Below, in pieces: positions 61,375 through 64,000 of a stretch of DNA of 64,000 nt (the stretch's first letter is position 1; every line of letters begins with the position of its first letter). A model generated the notes under the pieces. The model saw only the letters and a list, made by a program, of their open reading frames with translations. It searched no databases and was not told the DNA's origin. The stretch comes from Bacteroidaceae bacterium. Its GTDB lineage: Bacteria; Bacteroidota; Bacteroidia; Bacteroidales; Bacteroidaceae. The stretch lies in contig JAEDMP010000002.1 in the NCBI GenBank assembly GCA_016302965.1, forward strand, positions 1-64,000. The letters run 5' to 3'. The position numbers and the translations under genes are program-made.

Positions 61375-61818
61375 ATGCGTTTTTTAGGGAATATAGAAGC
61401 CAAAATCGACGTCAAGGGACGTGTCTTCTTCCCCGCCTTGTTCCGTAAGGAATTGCAGAAGGCTGGAGAGGAACGCATGGTCATGCGCAAGGATGTCTTC
61501 CAATCCTGTCTGGTGCTTTATCCGGAAAGCGTGTGGAATGAGCAGCTCGACCACTTGCGTGCCCGGCTCAGCAGGTGGAATGCCCGATCGCAGATGGTCT
61601 ACCGGCAGTTTGTTGCTGACGTAGAATTGGTGACGCTCGACGGTAATGGCCGTTTCCTGATTCCCAAACGCTACGTGCAGATGGCCGACCTCCACCAAGA
61701 GGTGAAATTCATAGGTATGGGAGATACCATCGAGCTTTGGGGGAAAGAGCAGGCAGAAGGTTCCTTCATGGAAGCGGAAGATTTCCAGCAAGCATTGGAA
61801 CAGCTGATGGAAGAATAA
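61375..61818 (+). CDS. mraZ: Transcriptional regulator MraZ
   Basis: 147 residues. Two AbrB/SpoVT-like half-domains: the first around IEAKIDVKGRVFFPALFRKEL and the second around VELVTLDGNGRFLIPKRYVQMADL, each with the DxxGR-type motif of MraZ. It forms a ring and represses the division and cell-wall cluster that it starts. The operator boxes lie just upstream. The start agrees with the family N-terminus (MRFLGNIEAKID). Confidence 0.95.
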   Translation: MRFLGNIEAKIDVKGRVFFPALFRKELQKAGEERMVMRKDVFQSCLVLYPESVWNEQLDHLRARLSRWNARSQMVYRQFVADVELVTLDGNGRFLIPKRYVQMADLHQEVKFIGMGDTIELWGKEQAEGSFMEAEDFQQALEQLMEE

Positions 61819-61837
61819 TCATAGCATACCATATTTG

Positions 61838-61879
61838 GCACATTATTCATAGCACATTATTCATAGCAAATTATTCATA
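61838..61879. repeat. Tandem repeat, 3 x 14 bp (GCACATTATTCATA)
   Basis: Copies at 61838-61851, 61852-61865 and 61866-61879 (one change in the last), in the 84-base gap between mraZ and rsmH. A partial unit follows. Confidence 0.8.
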
Positions 61880-61902
61880 GCAATCAATACGCATAGCACC
61901 AA

Positions 61903-62856
61903 ATGATACGTGACGAGAAAATATTGACAGCAGACGGCTATCACGTGCCAGTCTTGCTGGGAGAGAGTGTCGACGGCCTGGCCATCAAACCCGACGGCGT
62001 ATATGTGGATGTGACCTTCGGAGGCGGAGGCCACAGCCGCGAGATACTCAGCCGACTGGGGCCGGAGGGACGGCTCTACAGTTTCGACCAGGATGCTGAT
62101 GCCCGTGACAATGCCGTCACCGGTGATAGCCGTTTCCATTTTGTGCGCAGCAATTTCCGCTATCTGAAAAACTGGATGCGCTATTATGGCGAAGACCATA
62201 TCGACGGATTGCTTGCCGACCTCGGAGTGTCGAGCCATCACTTCGATGACGGACAGCGGGGGTTCTCCTTCCGCTTTGACGCTCCGCTCGATATGCGCAT
62301 GAACCAGCAGGCCCTGGTGAGTGCAGCCGATGTGGTGAACGGTTACGAAGAGCAGAAGCTCGCAGACGTGTTCTATCTCTATGGCGAGATGAAAAATGCC
62401 CGCAAGATTGCCGCAGCCATCGTCAAGGCCCGTAGTGCCAAGGCCATCGTCACAACCGCCGACCTGATGGCCGCCATGGCAAGCGTGATTGGCAAGGAAA
62501 AGGAGAAGAAAGACCTGGCACGACTCTTCCAGGCGCTCCGCATCGAGGTGAACCATGAGATGGATGCCCTCAGAGAGATGCTCCTGGCCGCTACCGAATG
62601 TCTGGCTCCCGGCGGCCGCCTTTCGGTCATTACCTACCACTCGCTCGAAGACCGCATGGTGAAGAATGTGATGAAAGCTGGCAATGTGGAGGGAATGCTG
62701 AAACAAGACTTCTTCGGGCGGGTGCAGACTCCCTATCGGTTGGTCAACAACAAGGTGATTGTGCCTGCTGATGACGAACAGGCCAGCAACCCCCGCAGCA
62801 GAAGTGCCAAACTCAGAGTGGCTGAAAAGAAAGATACAATGGTTACCCATGACTGA
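61903..62856 (+). CDS. rsmH: 16S rRNA (cytosine(1402)-N(4))-methyltransferase
   Basis: 317 residues, normal. SAM-binding loop DVTFGGGGHSREIL (near 44), then LLADLGVSSHHFDDGQRGFSFRFDAPLDMRM, the RsmH signature, and ITYHSLEDRMVK. Modifies C1402 in the ribosomal P site. It overlaps ftsL by 8 bases, and forms the cluster mraZ-rsmH-ftsL-ftsI. Confidence 0.95.
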   Translation: MIRDEKILTADGYHVPVLLGESVDGLAIKPDGVYVDVTFGGGGHSREILSRLGPEGRLYSFDQDADARDNAVTGDSRFHFVRSNFRYLKNWMRYYGEDHIDGLLADLGVSSHHFDDGQRGFSFRFDAPLDMRMNQQALVSAADVVNGYEEQKLADVFYLYGEMKNARKIAAAIVKARSAKAIVTTADLMAAMASVIGKEKEKKDLARLFQALRIEVNHEMDALREMLLAATECLAPGGRLSVITYHSLEDRMVKNVMKAGNVEGMLKQDFFGRVQTPYRLVNNKVIVPADDEQASNPRSRSAKLRVAEKKDTMVTHD

Positions 62857-63337
62857 TGGTTTCCATAGACAAAAAGACAAAGACAGCAAGATGAAAGACA
62901 AACAACAAGAACAGATTGCCGCTGCGCAGGCATCGGCAACCGAACAGAAGATAGAAGAAACCATTGAGATAATCAGGGCCAGCGTGACCGAGGAGGAATC
63001 CCGGCCTGCAGCCACGCTCACCCTGAAGAAGGTGATTGGCGGTGACATCCTCACGGCGGCGATGGTCAGGAGCCAGCTCTGGCTCTTCGTGCTCATCGTT
63101 GGTTTTACGATTGTCTATGTGGCGTTCCGCTACCAGTGCCAGCAGGATATGATTCTCATCGACAAACTCGAAAAGAAACTGAAAGATGCCAAATACAGGG
63201 CATTGGCCAGTTCGAGCGAGTTGACCGAGCGTTGCAGGGAGAGTCATGTGCTTGAACTGCTGAAAACCAACAAGGACAGTACCATCCAGGTGGCTGACCA
63301 GCCCCCCTATATCATCAAGATTGACGGCAAACGATGA
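62849..63337 (+). CDS. ftsL: FtsL-like division protein
   Basis: 162 residues. Charged cytosolic N-terminus (about 1-65), one membrane helix (near 74-93, LWLFVLIVGFTIVYVAFRY), then a short periplasmic coiled coil (LIDKLEKKLKDAKYRALASSSELTERCRE). The position between rsmH and the PBP gene, rather than sequence, identifies it. ATG 62849 overlaps the rsmH stop; ATG 62891 (MKDKQQEQ) is also possible. The N-terminus is longer than in E. coli FtsL, as in other Bacteroidetes. Confidence 0.8.
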   Translation: MTDGFHRQKDKDSKMKDKQQEQIAAAQASATEQKIEETIEIIRASVTEEESRPAATLTLKKVIGGDILTAAMVRSQLWLFVLIVGFTIVYVAFRYQCQQDMILIDKLEKKLKDAKYRALASSSELTERCRESHVLELLKTNKDSTIQVADQPPYIIKIDGKR

Positions 63338-63391
63338 GCAACGGAGAGAAAAGGAAGTTGACAAAAAACATGTATACCAGAAGCGACAATC

Positions 63392-64000
63392 ATGAGCAAG
63401 TTTGACAGCAAGAACGTCATGCCACGCTATTTTGCCATAGCGGTGGTCTTTACCATCCTCGGCTGTGCCGTCATCGGCAAGGCTCTCTATATCATGTCGG
63501 CCAAAAAGAGCTACTGGATGGAGGTGGCTGCCCGTCAGAAGCGTGACAGTGTCTGTGTCATGCCCAACCGTGGCAACATACTCAGTTGCGACGGACAGCT
63601 GATGGCCAGCAGCATACCCGAATATAAGATCTATATGGACTTCCAAGCCGGAGGGGCCAAGAAAGATACGATGTGGATGGACAGTGTAGACCTCATCTGC
63701 GAGGGGCTCCACCGCATCTTCCCCACCAAGAGTGTGGAGCAGTTCAAGGAAGACCTGGAGAAGGGACACAAGAAGATGTCGCGCAACTGGGCCATCTGGA
63801 ACAAACGCATCGACTATAACACCTTTGTCGAGGTGAAGAAACTGCCCATCTTCAGGCAGTCCCAATACAAGGGCGGCTTCTACTACACCGAGTTCAACGC
63901 CCGCAGGCGTCCCTTCGGCTCACTGGCCCAGCGCACGGTGGGCGACCTGTTCGGTGCCAAGGACTCCGCCCGCTGCGGTCTGGAACTCTCCTACGACAGC
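63392..64000 (+). CDS. ftsI: Penicillin-binding protein, FtsI/PBP2 type (partial, runs off the right edge)
   Basis: The first 203 residues are visible. MSKFDSKNVMPRYFAIAVVFTILGCAVIGKALYIM has one membrane helix (about 12-35). MPNRGNILSCDGQLMASSIPEYKIYMD is the start of the PBP dimerisation domain (RGxIxxxDGxxLA type), and RRPFGSLAQRTVG follows near 180. The transpeptidase domain lies outside the window. By position it is septal FtsI. Confidence 0.92.
   Translation, partial: MSKFDSKNVMPRYFAIAVVFTILGCAVIGKALYIMSAKKSYWMEVAARQKRDSVCVMPNRGNILSCDGQLMASSIPEYKIYMDFQAGGAKKDTMWMDSVDLICEGLHRIFPTKSVEQFKEDLEKGHKKMSRNWAIWNKRIDYNTFVEVKKLPIFRQSQYKGGFYYTEFNARRRPFGSLAQRTVGDLFGAKDSARCGLELSYDS

Overview
The window reads as chromosomal DNA of a member of Bacteroidales, most likely Prevotellaceae (Prevotella/Segatella type). 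The evidence is: promoters of the Bacteroidetes form TAnnTTTG, often a few bases before the start codon; two SusC/SusD pairs; surface lipoproteins with acidic residues after the lipobox cysteine; two large secreted proteins with type IX secretion (T9SS) C-terminal domains; a GH95 glycosidase; a PL11 rhamnogalacturonan lyase; and a GlsA/GlsB-like acyltransferase pair for glycine lipids. No 16S rRNA lies here, so the genus is an inference.

Layout. Bases 1-1500 are AT-rich and nearly gene-free. They hold a promoter-driven, highly structured candidate non-coding RNA (about 257-490) and a scar of past integration at a tRNA-Met gene: a 44-bp tRNA 3' fragment is duplicated, each copy follows a similar terminator, and TTTACGCA is repeated seven times. 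From 1.6 to 12.3 kb come mainly housekeeping genes: a PMCA-type Ca2+ P-type ATPase, ribF, a CPBP protease, gpmI, ung, a DUF3109 protein, ndk, a leaderless AraC regulator, a lipoprotein phosphoesterase and an overlapping exported protein. From 12.3 to 25.2 kb: a GH95 hydrolase, gyrB, rpsT, tRNA-Glu, recO, two tandem NSS transporters, a VanZ protein, then an acyl-CoA ligase, prfB, a 48-residue membrane protein and a CYTH protein on one strand.

The accessory core is 25.5-50.6 kb, all on the minus strand. It runs, in the order of transcription: a PL11 rhamnogalacturonan lyase fused to beta-strand repeats and a T9SS domain; a 981-residue T9SS protein with sugar-binding-like modules; then a tightly packed 17-kb operon of FAS1 lipoprotein, SusC, SusD, FAS1, FAS1, SusC, SusD, closed by a strong terminator. 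I read it as a surface glycan capture locus for pectin-type or host polymers. The three fasciclin-domain lipoproteins are the least explained part and the best candidate for an undescribed system.

From 50.9 to 64 kb: yjbQ and an M20 peptidase; the minus-strand set dut, TPR protein, DUF4292 lipoprotein, EnvC-like factor; dgt; the glycine-lipid pair; and the start of the division and cell-wall cluster mraZ-rsmH-ftsL-ftsI, with three MraZ-type boxes at exact 10-bp spacing in front of mraZ. The last gene runs off the right edge. Short intergenic tandem repeats of 11-20 bp recur at five places.
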